Source of the DNA: Prunella strophiata
Taxonomy: Eukaryota; Chordata; Aves; Passeriformes; Prunellidae
Reading direction: 5' to 3'
Assembly: GCA_036583965.1 (NCBI GenBank)
Contig: JAZBQD010000021.1
Span: 20,303,620-20,367,619, forward strand
DNA: 64,000 bases
Below, in pieces: positions 22,970-34,679 of this stretch; within the stretch, counting starts at the first letter, position 1; every line of letters begins with the position of its first letter. The notes under the pieces are model-generated. The model was not told the DNA's origin and did not search any database. It saw only the letters and a program-made list of their open reading frames with translations. The position numbers were made by a program, and so were the translations under genes.

Positions 22970-23180
22970 ATGCCAGCAGCCGGCTGGCCCGGCTGTGCAA
23001 ACACCGGCCCCGGGAGCCGCCGGCCCCGCCGCAGTATCGTGGCAACGTGGCTGAAGCCGGCTTTGCAAACTCACCAAGTGTGCAAATTAATTTCATTATC
23101 CGCTCTTGCACATCATGAGGAGGGAAAACAAATAACCTGCCCGAAAGTACATTCTAGTAATTATTAACAGGGCGTCAGCA
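22970..23180. promoter_or_regulatory. Candidate conserved non-coding element
   Basis: A CpG-rich left half (22980-23045) is followed by AT-rich, homeodomain/POU-like sequence (gtgcaaattaatttcatta near 23080, ctagtaattattaac near 23155). The 14-mer ccggct-N-tgcaaac occurs twice, at 22989-23002 and 23057-23070. No transposon sequence is present. The call rests on composition and motif recurrence. Confidence 0.35.
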
Positions 23181-23415
23181 GAGCCCGGGGGAGCGGAGCA
23201 GGAGGGCCAGGAGCAGAGCCTGGCACTGCCTGGCTGCCGGACCCGCAGCACGTTGGGACTTCATAAATGGAAAACCCAGCCTCGTGCTGCCTTTGCTCCC
23301 TGCTCAGCCCGAGGATTCTCCACATGCCTGGCTGCACCCACAGTCCTCCCAGCAGTCAAACTCACCATCCCAGTACCTCACCAGCAAAGCTCTTGGCTTC
23401 CATTTGCTTTTGCTT

Positions 23416-23640
23416 TCACGGAATCATTGAGATTAGAAAAGACCTCTAAGAGCAGCAAGTCCAACCCTTGACTAATCCCCATCCTGTCACCAGACCAGAG
23501 CACTGAGTACTGTGTCCAGGAACCCCATGAACACCTCCAGGGATGGGGACTCCACCACCCCCCTGGGCAGCCCCTGCCAATGACTGACAACCTCTTCCAT
23601 GAAGAAATTCTTCCCAATGTCCAACCTGAGCCCCTCCTTG
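23416..23640 (-). mobile_element. CR1 3' end of the 'gaaaagacctc' class, antisense
   Basis: tcacggaatcattgagatt, agaaaagacctctaagag, gtccaacccttgactaat, accagagcactgagtact, gaacacctccagggatgg and catgaagaaattcttccc. It is the same subfamily group as the copies at 11872, 37855 and 54557. Confidence 0.94.
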
Positions 23641-24155
23641 CACAATGTCCCTCTTCCCCCCACAAACACTCTGGAGCACCCAGTGCTGTCACAGCTGTAC
23701 ACAAACCTTCTCTGGTGATGACTAAAACCCAGGTGTGCACTGAGTGTTCTGACTGCTATTTTATTTTACAATAAAAGCCTCCTTCAGCTTGGCAGCAATG
23801 CTGACGTGTCCCAGAAATCCCCCCCCTCCAAAAATGAGAGCAAACTCTGAGATTTAATACCCTGTAGCACATGATAATTTAATCCAGTGCTGCATGCCTG
23901 GATTACATGATTCTTTCCCCATCCTGACAGGCACAAACCCCATGCTATGGCAAACTATGTTTAGGGAGCTGGAATTTTTGCTTTAGGGCTCACACAATAA
24001 CCTTAACTCTTCGAAATCCAAGCCACTCCCTTGTCCCCCATGATGAAGTGGCTGTAGACAACAATGAACCCCACCTTGTGGGTGGTTGGAAACCATCAGA
24101 AAACTGAGAGGTTCTCAGTTTGGAGGAAGGCAGAGCAGAGCACTCTGAACCTACC

Positions 24156-24253
24156 AAAGCCAGGCTGGACAAAGTTGGGAGGAGAGTGTCCCTGCCCCTG
24201 GCAGGATGAGCTGCAAGATCCCACCCAAACCATCCCATGATTCTGTGATTCTA
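24156..24253 (+). mobile_element. CR1 3' terminus, sense, internally deleted
   Basis: aaagccaggctggacaaag, agtgtccctgcccctggca, gatgagctgcaagatccc and ccatcccatgattctgtgattct. Several small deletions shorten it to about 98 bp; the octamer tail is intact. Confidence 0.9.
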
Positions 24254-24947
24254 CAGCAGGGCTGTGGCAGAGCTCCAGCAAATCTTCAGGCATTATTAGT
24301 AAGCCATTAAGAGACACTGTCAAGACAGATAGGCTTTGAGATTGCTTTCCAAGGCAGTTGTCAGGAGCTCTGGGATGCACCAGGTGCTGCAGCAGCAGCT
24401 CAATTTTCCCTGCATGCAGCCTGTCATGTGAGCACTGCTTTAACAGGGACCTCACAACAAGAACCCAAGATTTTCCCAAGGTGCAGCCACATCCTAAACC
24501 CGGCCTGGCATCGCACCACGGCGATGGGATTTAGTCAGAGCCTGGCTTGGATGAGATTCCTGTACAAACCTGCTCCCACAGGAGCACTCAGCTCCCTGCA
24601 GGCACAGCCTGGGGACAGGAGCACCCTGACCCAGGGGTGCTGATTCACCAGATGGGCTCCTCCACCCCTTGTCCCAGTGCCAGAGGGGCACCAGAGCCCG
24701 TGGATCTGTCTGTGCCCTCCTCCCTCCCTGTGCCTTGTTTTTGGCAGGGAAGATCCAGCTTGCATATCCACAATCCTTAAAACAAACTCCCCAGTGGTTC
24801 CCAGAGCTTTTTATCCCCTATGATCTTGAGAACATCAATGTAAACAGATCTGCACAGAAATTCTTTCATCTTCTACAGGCCAAGGGCTCCTTGTGCTGCT
24901 CTGCAAGGCTGGAGAGCGTGGTGACCTTCAAGGGCTTCCCCAGCCTT

Positions 24948-24965
24948 CCTCCTCCTCCTCCTCCC
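24948..24965 (+). repeat. Short (CTC)n microsatellite
   Basis: About six units (cctcctcctcctcctc) in pyrimidine-rich DNA. Confidence 0.75.
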
Positions 24966-25027
24966 ACTCCACCAACAGCTCACAAACCAAGCCATGGCTC
25001 CTCATGGAACCTATGTGCTCCAGGCAC

Positions 25028-25076
25028 ATGGAATCCCAGAGTCACTGAGTTTGGAAAAGACCTCCAAGATCCCACG
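25028..25076 (-). mobile_element. CR1 tail fragment of the 'ggaaaagacctcc' class, antisense
   Basis: tggaatcccagagtcactga and gtttggaaaagacctccaag match the terminal 50 bp of this CR1 class; the similarity stops at gatccc. Confidence 0.75.
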
Positions 25077-26259
25077 TTACTACAAAGCCTCCATGGGATC
25101 CTTCATGCTCCATTCCCACCCACTCCCCTCCCTCACTGCCTGTCTGGGAAGGGACAGATCCCCACTGGCCAAATCCAAAGGTATTTTCACATTCCCTCTA
25201 TTTCCAAGCAGTTTCTGTATGATTCACGCACTGTCAGAATCTAGTTTTCCCTGATTCAAGTCAAAGTGCAGGGATTTAAAGTCAAGTCATCCATTCATGT
25301 TGTATTTTCTCCTCTTTCCCTCTCTCCTCAAGACCTCCCCAAGTGCATTTTCCAAACCTGCTCTGTATATCCCTATTCTGCTGGACCTGGCCACATGGTT
25401 TTACAGGAACAGCTTTAACCAACACATTTAATCCAGACTGCTTTTTGGTTTTATGGGTTTTTCTCCTTTTTTTAAATCAGTAGTACAGTTTTCCATAATC
25501 TAAGTGGATTCAAAGATCATCCACACCACCATTTCCACTCTCTTCCATTTAAAGACACACTCAACTTTTCTCAGAGAGCACTGGCAAGACCCACACCACG
25601 AGAGGGGTGATTTTCTGCCTTTCTAATGTTAAAAAGCACCTGTTTCCAGTTCTGGGCTGTAACACAGTGTCCATAAGTAGGTGTGTGAGCAGGAAACACT
25701 GTAGATCCAGAGCTGGAAGAAGCTCTCCAATCCTTCCTAACTCTGGATGGATGGAAATTGCTGGATCAGGACACTTCCACCCGCTGGTTTTCTCTCCCAT
25801 CCTTATTTTTTTGCATCTTCACATCCTTTTGCATCTTTACCACGTGACCAGCCTTAAGAAGCTGAGTTCTGTCCTCATTTTAGTGCGAGCTCACCACGCT
25901 GCTGCTGCCATCAGCCCAAGGGTGTGAGTCACAACCCAGCCTGCACATGAAGAGATTTATTTCAAATTCCAGGGAAAATGTTAACGCCTCGGTGCCGTAC
26001 GGGGAAAGTCTATCCCACCCCATCCCACCCACTGTGCTGCACCAGCCCCAGCACCTGGGGTGGGTGTGCTGAGCCACCAGAGAGCCAGGCTGGAGCTGGA
26101 AACAATCCCCAGCAGCTACCCCAGCACACAGGGGCTACTGTGCCCATTCAATCCCACCTTCTATGTAAAAGGGAACAAGCTGCATGAAGCCCAAGGAAAA
26201 CTCCAAACATAATTATTCCCAATGTGCTCTGAGCACAAGTTCCTCCCCAGGCAGTCATG

Positions 26260-26370
26260 CCAGGCTCAGGTTTAAAGGACACCTGAATGTAGCCCCCATG
26301 TAGGAATTATATCTGCCAATGATCTATAAATAATTGCATTATTTACTAATTTTAGCAAATCCTAAAGTGG
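26260..26370. promoter_or_regulatory. Candidate AT-rich conserved element
   Basis: gaattatatctgccaatga, ctataaataattgcattat and ttactaattttagc form a repeat-free AT-rich block with several TAAT-type motifs directly 5' of a sense CR1. Low certainty. Confidence 0.2.
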
Positions 26371-26393
26371 CCTCTCAATACATAATGGGGCCC

Positions 26394-26700
26394 ACGAGAA
26401 ACATGGGGACAAACCTTCCTGGTGCAACAGGACAAAGGGTGATGGCTTCAAATTAAAAGAGGAGAAATTCAAATCAGATATAAGGAAGGAATTCCTCCCT
26501 GTGAGGGTGGGGAGGCCCTGGCACAGGGTACTCAGAGAAGCTGTGGCTGCCCCTGGGTCCCTGGCAGTGTCCAAGACCAGGCTGGACGGGGGCTTGGAGC
26601 AACCTGGGCTAGTAGGAAGGCATCCCTGCCCATGGCAGGGAGTGGAATGGATGGACTTAAAGTTCCTTCCAAGCCAAACCATTCCATGATTCTGTGATGA
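26394..26700 (+). mobile_element. CR1 3' end, sense (about 307 bp)
   Basis: One of the longer copies: acaaaccttcctggtgcaac, gatataaggaaggaattcc, tccctgtgagggtgggga, gccctggcacagggtact, gcttggagcaacctgggct, gcccatggcagggagtgg and ccattccatgattctgtga with an extra gatt. It starts upstream of the cttcccaatatccc block at which most copies here end. Confidence 0.96.
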
Positions 26701-27381
26701 TTCCATACTGATGCTCCCAAGAGTGGCAGCTCAGCATGATGGGATCTGAGAGCCAGGTCTCCAGCTCCCACTTCCAGGCTAATCCATCACCTGTCAGAGG
26801 TCAAACAGCCCTGCCCACAACACAAGTGACAAACTCCTTAAGGCCACAACATAAGCCACAACTGGTTCAAATGCCACTGGCCAACAGACCCCACCAGGAG
26901 CCATCAGAGATGGTTCTCTGGAGCCTCCTGTTCCTGCCACAGGACCTGCTGGCATTCCAGGCAGCAGAGCAGCCTCCTGCAGCTCCTGGCACACTGATCA
27001 CAGGGTTTGGCTACTCCAGGTCTGCACCCCTGGCAGCCCCTCCCGGTGCCAATGGGGATGGTCACGATTCACATCGGCCTCTCTAAGCCCTTTCACCTCA
27101 GAGCCTCGTGACTGGGATTGAGCCAAGAGATTAAAAACAGCTTGTGAAACACAAAGTGTGATTGTTTCCTTCGGGGCTGACCAGCAGGGCACAGACAGAC
27201 TGGGATAAGGACAAACCAGGGGGTTTCCTGTGAAATGCAGGATGGCACAGGTGCCACACTGTGCCAGGACCCTCAGCCTGTGCACACAGCACGTCCCACA
27301 GTACTGCGATATACTGGAAATTCTGGCCTTGGAGTTACAGCAAAACATGGTTTGCTCAGTCCTCTGTACAACACCAAATTA

Positions 27382-27575
27382 AACCACAGAATCCTGGAAT
27401 GCTCTGGGTTGAAGGAACATTAATCTCATTCCACCCCCTGCCATGGGCAGGGGCACCTTCCACTATGCCAGGCTGCTCCAAGCCCTGTCCAATCCAGCCT
27501 TGGACACTTCTAGGGATCCAGGGGCAGCCACAGCTGCTCTGGACAACTTGTGGCAGCCCCTCACCACCCTCACAA
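27382..27575 (-). mobile_element. CR1 3' end, antisense
   Basis: ccacagaatcctggaatgc, gggttgaaggaacattaat, tgccatgggcaggggcacc, cagccttggacacttcta and gccacagctgctctggac, ending in cctcaccaccctcacaa. Confidence 0.94.
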
Positions 27576-29292
27576 CCCCCTGGTCTCGTGGGAGCACCTT
27601 TTGCTGTCCCACTACAGCCAGTCCCTCCACCCCACACATGAAGGATGTGAGGACCAAGCACTATTTGTAGCAGGTTTTACTTCCAAAAAGGCTGGTCCAA
27701 ACCAGCTGTGGCCACTCTCTCCCAACACAATTCTTGCAGATGCTCTGCTCTTGCTGAGATGTGAACTGAGGAATTTTTTTCCCTTGCTTTCTAAAAAGTG
27801 CCTGAGGAACAGGTTTAGTTTAGTGCAGCACTGAAAGGACCAGCTCAGCACTTTGGACACCCAGCCAAAGCATCGATTAGGACCGGCTTTGCACACTAAT
27901 TGCCATCAGAACTGCCCCTCCCCTCCCCTTGAGTCGGGCCCTGAATGGGGGCATTGTCTCAGGGCAGAGCAGCTCTCCAGCCCCAGCCCCTGCACATGGG
28001 ACCCTGGTGCTTTGCAGGAACAACAAAATCCCAGCAGAAGTCCATTAGCATCCAAAGGGAGGGACCTGAATGGATCACAAGGATTCTTTGGAAAGTAAGA
28101 GTGAAACGAATGCAGTAAAATGCCACTTTTAAGTGATGCTCATTGTGCAAATTAAACCATCAGCAGCGAAGACCTTGACTCCCCTAATGCCTTCAGTGCA
28201 GGACATGCTTCGAGTGGGAAAGAGGCTGTCAGGAATTTTAAGCCCTGGACTTGTCCCAAGTATGGATTACTCCATTTCTTTGCGAGCACTTGATCACACG
28301 GAGCTATATTTGGATTCCCAGAGCGAAAGCTCCAATCTCCAGGAGGGTGTACATGGCTGCACCCCCTGCCACATGCAGGTCCCCGTGTCACCCACACATG
28401 GGACAGTGGGTGGGGGCTGTTAAATGTCCCAAAAAGCCAGGAGCAGCTTCGAGGGGATGGCAGGAGAGAGCAGTGGGAAACCCTTGTCCTGTCCCTCCAG
28501 GCCCCTGCCCGAAGTCCCTCTCCCTCCTCCTCTTCTGCAATCCCCCTTGAGGCTCCATCCCACTGATCAGGTTCAGTGTCTGCCTGCTCCTGGAGAGATC
28601 CCTGATGCCACAGCACCTCCCCAGCCCTGCTCCTTGCAAACCCTGTGCTGCTGCTCACCCCCAGCTGTTGGCTGTGCGTGGCTATTTTTGCACAGCCTAC
28701 AGAACAAAAATATAGGGAGCTATGTTAGGTGAAGGCTTGCACTGTTCACGGTGTGATGACAGCCAAACTAGGTCAAGCCTTAGCCAGATTCCTTTAAAAA
28801 AGGAAAGGAAAAAATAATCAGTGGGAGAGAAGCAAACTCCCAGGGAAAAAAAAATGCTTGTGAACATCTACAATACATACTGTGCACTAGATGACTGGGG
28901 TAAAAATACATCTATATCTACATCTTTCTGTGGTTTAAATGGTAGAATTTTAATTTTAGAATTTTTTAAAGGACATTAACATGCCTTGAACTGCGAAGAA
29001 GATATTCCATGGGCATTTAAACCAAAATAGAGTTTTCACCTATGAAATGTAACCTGGTAGCCCACTTTTGGTGTGGGCTGTGGGCAACTTGATTGTATTC
29101 CATGGGTTCTCCACCATGAATAAAGGTATTCTCCTGCTGCTCTGGGAGCAGGAGCTGGGCAGGTAAGAGGATCCCAGTTCTGGTGAGAAAAGTGACTTGA
29201 TATCATTGCCTACAAGGGGAGAGGAAGGTAAACGAGGTAAATTTAATTTCTATTCCAGAGGACAGACTCCCACTAGAGATTGGATCCTGCTG

Positions 29293-29536
29293 GGTCTGAG
29301 AGAGCTGAGGGTGTCCAGCCTGGAGAAAAGAAGAATCTGGGGAGACCTCAGAGCCCCTTCCAGTGCCTAAAGGGGCTCCAAAAGAGCTGGAGAGGGACAG
29401 GACACAGGGAATGGCTTCCACTGCCAGAGGTCAGGGATGGATGGGATATTGGGAAGGAATTCTACCCTGTGAGGGTAGAATTAGTTGGACGGGGCTTGGA
29501 GCAACCTGGGATAGTGGACAGTGTCCCTGCCCATGG
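29293..29536 (+). mobile_element. CR1 segment, sense, 3' terminus lost
   Basis: It starts in a more 5' part than most copies (gtgtccagcctggagaaaag, gggagacctcagagcccct), then ggatgggatattgggaag, ttggagcaacctgggatag and gtgtccctgcccatggga. It stops there, before the ctttaaggtccc tail. Confidence 0.93.
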
Positions 29537-29689
29537 GACAGACAACAGACATGTGGCCTGGGCCTGGATTGTCACCTCCTGGCAGAGGAAACCCTGAACT
29601 CACAACCCTGCACAGGCTGATGGAAATGAGGAACTGGGTGATTTTAAAACACCTTACAAGTGAAAAACGTTCCCAGGCTTAGTTAAACG

Positions 29690-30060
29690 TGCCAGATAAA
29701 GCCTCTGCTCCTGCAGAACCTGATGCACGATTATCAGTCAAGGCCAACGTATTTACCCTAAAATTGGGTAATATTGTTTTATGGCTCTTAATAGTTGAAG
29801 CCGACAAAGCTCTGAACAGACGCTGCCGAGCAGTTTCTCAGCCTTTCATCAGCGCTGCGTAGGCGTTGAATTCTGGAGCTAATCACCTTAGCAACGGCTC
29901 TAAACATATGTGCAGTGACATCAGCTGATTTCTGAAAGCTGTAAATAGAGGATAATAGCACGAAAAAATTCTGGATCCAAGCCAAGACCTAAAAAACATA
30001 CTATTAAAACACCGCCTGTAATTCAATGTATGCAAACTTGTTTGCATCCCCGCTCCCCAA
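29690..30060. promoter_or_regulatory. Candidate conserved non-coding element with octamer-like dyad
   Basis: Repeat-free DNA with retained CpGs (cagacgctgccgagc, cagcgctgcgtaggcg, agcaacggctc) among AT-rich motifs, ending in the perfect dyad at 30030-30047. Composition suggests constraint; no function is demonstrated. Confidence 0.35.
30030..30047. promoter_or_regulatory. 18-bp perfect dyad of octamer-like half sites
   Basis: ATGCAAAC-tt-GTTTGCAT: two exact inverted copies of an 8-mer one base away from the POU octamer ATGCAAAT, two bases apart. This could bind a POU-factor dimer; binding is inferred from motif resemblance only. Confidence 0.4.
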
Positions 30061-31087
30061 AACCTGGGTAATTACACACCTACCAGCACAACTGGTGATT
30101 GTCCCACTGCAGGCTGCTCTCGGTTTCAGGAATTTCCCAGAAAATGAGGATTTGATAGAAATCCTTCTTTAAATTTAATTTTACAGAGCCTGGAGAAGAA
30201 GCTGCAATATGAGGCTGAAGGGACCAGCTCCAGCCTCCAGCCCTGCGTTTTAAAGTCAATGAGTAACAGCTTCAACTTAGAGAATTATTTGTAAATAAGA
30301 AAATCAACAATGTGCTCATGGGCTTCACCAGTGAGTCACACAGGAACGGGAACCATGGCAAACTGTGCTCCAAGGACGTGCTGCCAGGCCTGTGCCCTTG
30401 GAAAAGAGGAGCTGCAGCAGGAGCAGGAGCGAGGAACCCGCTCCTGGCCGGCCGTGCGGCGAGCAGGCGGCCTGAAAGGGGCACATTCTGAATTACCTCA
30501 TGTTTGGGACCTCATTAAGACCCTAAACTGTCCGTTCAGGGAGTCCCTCAATCAGCCATCAGCGTAAGACACGAGGACAATATAGTTTTTGTTCCCCTCG
30601 TCTCGTTGTGACCCATATTCCCGAGGCCTGTTGTGCAGGACGTGACCCGGCCTCCTAAAGAAACCTTTGCAGAGCCTCCGTGGTGAGCTGGCAGCGGGGA
30701 GGGAGCGAGGGGAGACGGAGAAACGGCCTTAATAGGATTTTCAAATGTCAAAAAATATCTTTAGCAGGCCCATTTAGGCAGAGCCTCAGCACTCGCTGAA
30801 GTTGAAAGCGGAATGTGCTGTGCAGAGAACAGCGCTCGCATGCTAAGTGAAGCTGCAGGAGAGGCCCAAAGCACTCCCTCCTTCCCCTGTCCTCTGCAGA
30901 ACCAAGGCAAGGAGGAGCACAGTGCCCTCTGCCCAGGGCAGGGAGGTGCTGGGGCTCGCTGTGAGCACCCACCACACACCCTGGGCACGGGGAACCTGCA
31001 GGGCCACACGGGCAGAGCTTCAGGGCAGCTCCCAGATCCTGGCTCTGGCCACTGGGACTGGCAAATGCAGCTGCTCTGATTTTGCTG

Positions 31088-31495
31088 GAGAGTGCCCAGA
31101 GAAGGGAAGGGAGCTGGGAAGGGGCTGGAGCACCAGGAGAAGCTGAGGGAACCAGGGGAGCTCAGCCTGGGGAAAAGGAGGCTCAGGGGGGACCTTCTGG
31201 CTCTCCACAACTCCCTGACAGGAGGAGACAGGCTCTGCTCCCAGGGAACAGGGACAGAGGAAACGGCCTCAAGCTGTGCCAGGGAAGGTTCAGGCTGGAC
31301 ATCAGGAGGAGTTTCATCATGGAAAGGGTGGTCAGGCACTGGCAGGGGCTGCCCAGGGAGGTGGTGCAGTCCCCACCCTTGAAGGAATGACTGGACATGG
31401 CACTCAGTGCTCTGGTCTGGTGACAAGGTGGGGAGCAGTCATACTCAATGATCTTGGGGGTCTTTTGCAACCTCAGTGATTTTGTGATTCTGTGA
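31088..31495 (+). mobile_element. CR1 3' end of the 'ggtggtggagt' class, sense (about 408 bp, longest copy here)
   Basis: It reads from gctggagcaccaggagaagc through gctcagcctggggaaaag, gaggctcaggggggacctt, cctcaagctgtgccaggga, ggctggacatcaggagga, catggaaagggtggtcagg and gcccagggaggtggtgcag to a tail gtgattttgtgattctgtga. It is the sense-oriented counterpart of the class seen antisense at 11872. No reverse-transcriptase coding region is included. Confidence 0.96.
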
Positions 31496-31629
31496 AGTGC
31501 CTTGCATTAAAAATAAAAATAACAAGGCAAGGAAAGGGGAAATGCAAACTTGACAACTGCACCAGGAAGAGGATCCTGCACGGAGCCAGAAGCAAGAATC
31601 CCCCTCCTTTTCCCAAGTAGGGTCGGGGC

Positions 31630-31830
31630 TTTTTCTCTGTCAATTACAGCCGCAAGGAAATCCAGTGCATTGAGATCAGCAGTGTTAATCGTTATTGCAT
31701 CTGAATTTAATTAGCATTATTTTTTAACTGCAGGTAATTTACAGTGCCTCACCTAAACATGGAAATCAAGTAGTGCCTTCTGCTCACTAGAAAACCACCA
31801 GGAAAGATAATCCTGCTATTTGCTTCATGC
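31630..31830. promoter_or_regulatory. Candidate AT-rich conserved element
   Basis: ctgtcaattacagccgc, gtgttaatcgttattgc, gaatttaattagcattat and gcaggtaatttacagtgc form a dense set of TAAT/TTA motifs in repeat-free DNA. Low certainty. Confidence 0.25.
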
Positions 31831-32140
31831 CTTTTAATGTCTGTAATCCACAGTTCCCCATTCCGGGAGACTGCCATGGTTACTCCTGCTCCCTCCATCA
31901 AAGGCTCTTGCCTGCATCTTCTGCTGAGCTGCTAAGAATAGCACAGGCCCTTTCCTGAGCTCAGGAAGGTGAGCTGCAGGGAAGGATGGAGTTCCTGGCA
32001 GGCACAGAGGAAGAAGGGGATGGAGCCAGCAGGACTGGTCAGCATGGGAACCAGCTGATGGATGTCCCACGCATGGAGGTGCAGCAGCATCTCCTGCTCT
32101 CTGCTGTCCTGCTGAGAATACCAGCATGTCCTCAGCTCCC

Positions 32141-32342
32141 TGGGATGTGAGGGTGGGCAGGCCCTGGCACAAGGTGCTCAGAGCAGCTGTGGCTGCCCCT
32201 GGATCCCATGGAAGTGTGCAAGGCCAGGCTGGATGGGGCTTAGAGCAACCTGAGATAGTGGAAGGTGTCCCTACCCATGGCAGGGGTTGAACTGGATGAG
32301 CTTCGAGGTCCCTTCCCACCCAAAACAGTCTGGGATTCCATG
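32141..32342 (+). mobile_element. CR1 3' end, sense
   Basis: gatgtgagggtgggcagg, ctcagagcagctgtggctg, gcaaggccaggctggatgg, gaaggtgtccctacccatg, ggatgagcttcgaggtcc and cagtctgggattccatga. About 202 bp. Confidence 0.94.
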
Positions 32343-33689
32343 ACCATCTTTATCACCTATTCCCTAACTTTGGAAGCCCCTCTTCAGAGCTTGTATCACA
32401 GTTTGTGCACCTCCAAGCCTTCAGAGTGAGATCTTCACAGAGACCCTAAAATTCCAGATGGGTATTTCAGTTTGAGGAACACCATTCCCCACGAACAGTC
32501 CAGCACAAGTCACCTGCCACTAGCACCTGGGAAAGGACCAATTACAACAGTCACACTGTTTACAACACCACACACAGGCTGCACTGATTCCCTGGAAAAG
32601 AATCACTTCTCCCATCAACCAGTTCTCCAAAGCTGGCCAAAATCTTGCACTGTTTTCAATGTGTTTGCTAAGCTGTACACCTGGGAGAGATGGAGGAGAC
32701 ACTGCTGATGCAGGGAGGATATGGCAGAGTTCCTGGGAAGGGAAAAAGCAAGCTCTGCACTGCTGGTGCTGGGATTTGTGTCCTCCCAGCACCAACGGCT
32801 GGCAGGGACTGGCTGGAGGCACAGGCAGGTGGATAACCCAGAGCCCAACCATCAGCAAGGAACAGTTTCAATATTTCACACATTATGCCCAATAAAAGCT
32901 TTGCTGTGTGCAGAGTATTTACAGACCGACGTCAGCAGCACCCCAGAGCTGTGCAGGCCGTTCTCGCCGTGCAGCTGGAGTGAACAACAGCAGCTGAACA
33001 CCACGGGATCCTCTTGGGAGCCTGTGCAAGGCTGAGATCCTGCTGCAGCTCAGCACCTTCCCTTCCCATGGCCTGTCCTGACTCCTGTGAGGTCCCACCA
33101 TGGGGCAGTTCACAGGACAAGGGATGGGCTCAAGAAGAGCTGGTGCCACCACCCTCACGGGTCATGGCCTTGGACCAGGAGCCCAGGACCACTTGGAAAA
33201 CACAAACCAGCCCTTCAGTGTGACCCCAGATTCTGTGATACACATTTGGGATCCTCTGGAAAGAGCTTCACTGCAGGGCAAACCTGATGTTCAAGGGTAG
33301 CAAAGAAACTCCAGAAAACTGTACGGAAAACACATCCTCTTTTCCAGACCTACTCCTTTAAAAGCAGATGCTCCACCACCTATGGAAACTGGAGCACATG
33401 TGCCCAGAGATAAACAACATCACGGGACAGGTAAGCTGGTTACTCATGATTTATCACACCATCTCCCTCTCTAATTGCAGAGCTAAGCAGGCACTCATCT
33501 AATCCACCGTAAGCAGCTTACGCTTCCTTAGGCAGCTCTGTGCCATCGCTCACTTCCTGGTTTGGAAATCATCATTCCCTAAGTCCCCTTCTCTGGAAGG
33601 TGAGAAACCACCCTTTTCAGTAACCCAGCACAGATTCTGAGACTTACAAGATGCACTCACAGGACAGATAATTCCTGGAAGACCCAAAT

Positions 33690-33855
33690 ATCTTTCCAGG
33701 GCAGTGGTGGAGTCACCATCCCTGAAGGGATTTAAGAACTATGTGGATGTGGCACTTTAGGGACAGGGGTTAGGGGTGGCCTTGGCAGTGCTGGGGGAGT
33801 AGGTGCTCTCAATGATCTAAAGGTCTTTCCCAACCTAAAGGATTCTGTGACTCTG
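33690..33855 (+). mobile_element. CR1 3' end, sense (diverged class)
   Basis: ccagggcagtggtggagtc, accatccctgaagggattt, atgtggatgtggcacttta, ggacaggggttaggggtgg, caatgatctaaaggtcttt and cctaaaggattctgtgact. This 'fixed at gtgg-cactt-agggac' pattern is typical of another CR1 subfamily. Confidence 0.9.
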
Positions 33856-34189
33856 CTTCATATTCAGTGCTGAGCAAAGCATCTTTCACCTTTGTGTCCT
33901 GCTGCTCTGGTCACAGTACTCCAGGTCCTTGCTCTTGGTATTCCCAGAATTCCACTCATTTTTTCCCATACTAACAGCTGGCTCCTCTCTGGTTTGATTC
34001 TCTATTTATTCTCCACTAGTTTATCAGGAACAGGGCACCACAACCTGCCCAATTCCTACTGCTTGTCTAGTCTAGTACTCATAGGGTTTATTTCTTTTAA
34101 TTACATTCTCAAAATCCTCAGAGCCCCACAAAAATGAGCCTAAAGAGCTGCAAAGGTCCACCAAAAAATTGTCCCCCTGTGGTCAGAGT

Positions 34190-34337
34190 CACTGTTCCCA
34201 AAGTCTGGAAAGGCCAACTTGGATGGGGCTTGGAGCAACCTGGTCTAGTGGAAAATGTCCCCACCCATTGCAGGGGGTGGGACTGGATGAGCTTTAAGGT
34301 CCCTTTCCAACCCAAACCATTCCCTGATTCTATGATT
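34190..34337 (+). mobile_element. CR1 3' end, sense
   Basis: gtctggaaaggccaacttg, gatggggcttggagcaac, ggtctagtggaaaatgtcc, gactggatgagctttaagg and accattccctgattctatga. About 148 bp. Confidence 0.94.
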
Positions 34338-34679
34338 AACCAAAGCACATTTTAGCTTTTCTCCACATATCTGTGGGTAAGCAGGAGGTTACAGACACAC
34401 TCAAGGGAAAGATCTCAGGGTTTGGGTTACAGCCAGGCTGTTTTCACTGCTGGGAAGCTCCAGCCACTGGAAGCGGAAGCCGAGCCGGCGCGCGCCACTC
34501 GTGCGCCTTCACTCACGGACACGGCCCTGGCCAAGGGGAATTTTCTGACTTACAACACCAGGAGAACTTTACCCCCAAAACTACCTGTGAACTTAGGCCA
34601 GTGACCCCAAGTCAAGCTTCAAAGTCATGATCCAACACCACCAAGAGCTGCCTTTGATCCCCATAATCCCATCGCCGAT

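Noticed and set aside
24035..24110. Possible C/D-box small nucleolar RNA (atgatga ... ctga about 65 bases apart)
   Set aside because: No convincing terminal stem and no internal C'/D' pair; such spaced motifs occur by chance.
30761..31426. 221-codon minus-strand open frame
   Set aside because: About half of it is antisense translation of the sense CR1 at 31088-31495.
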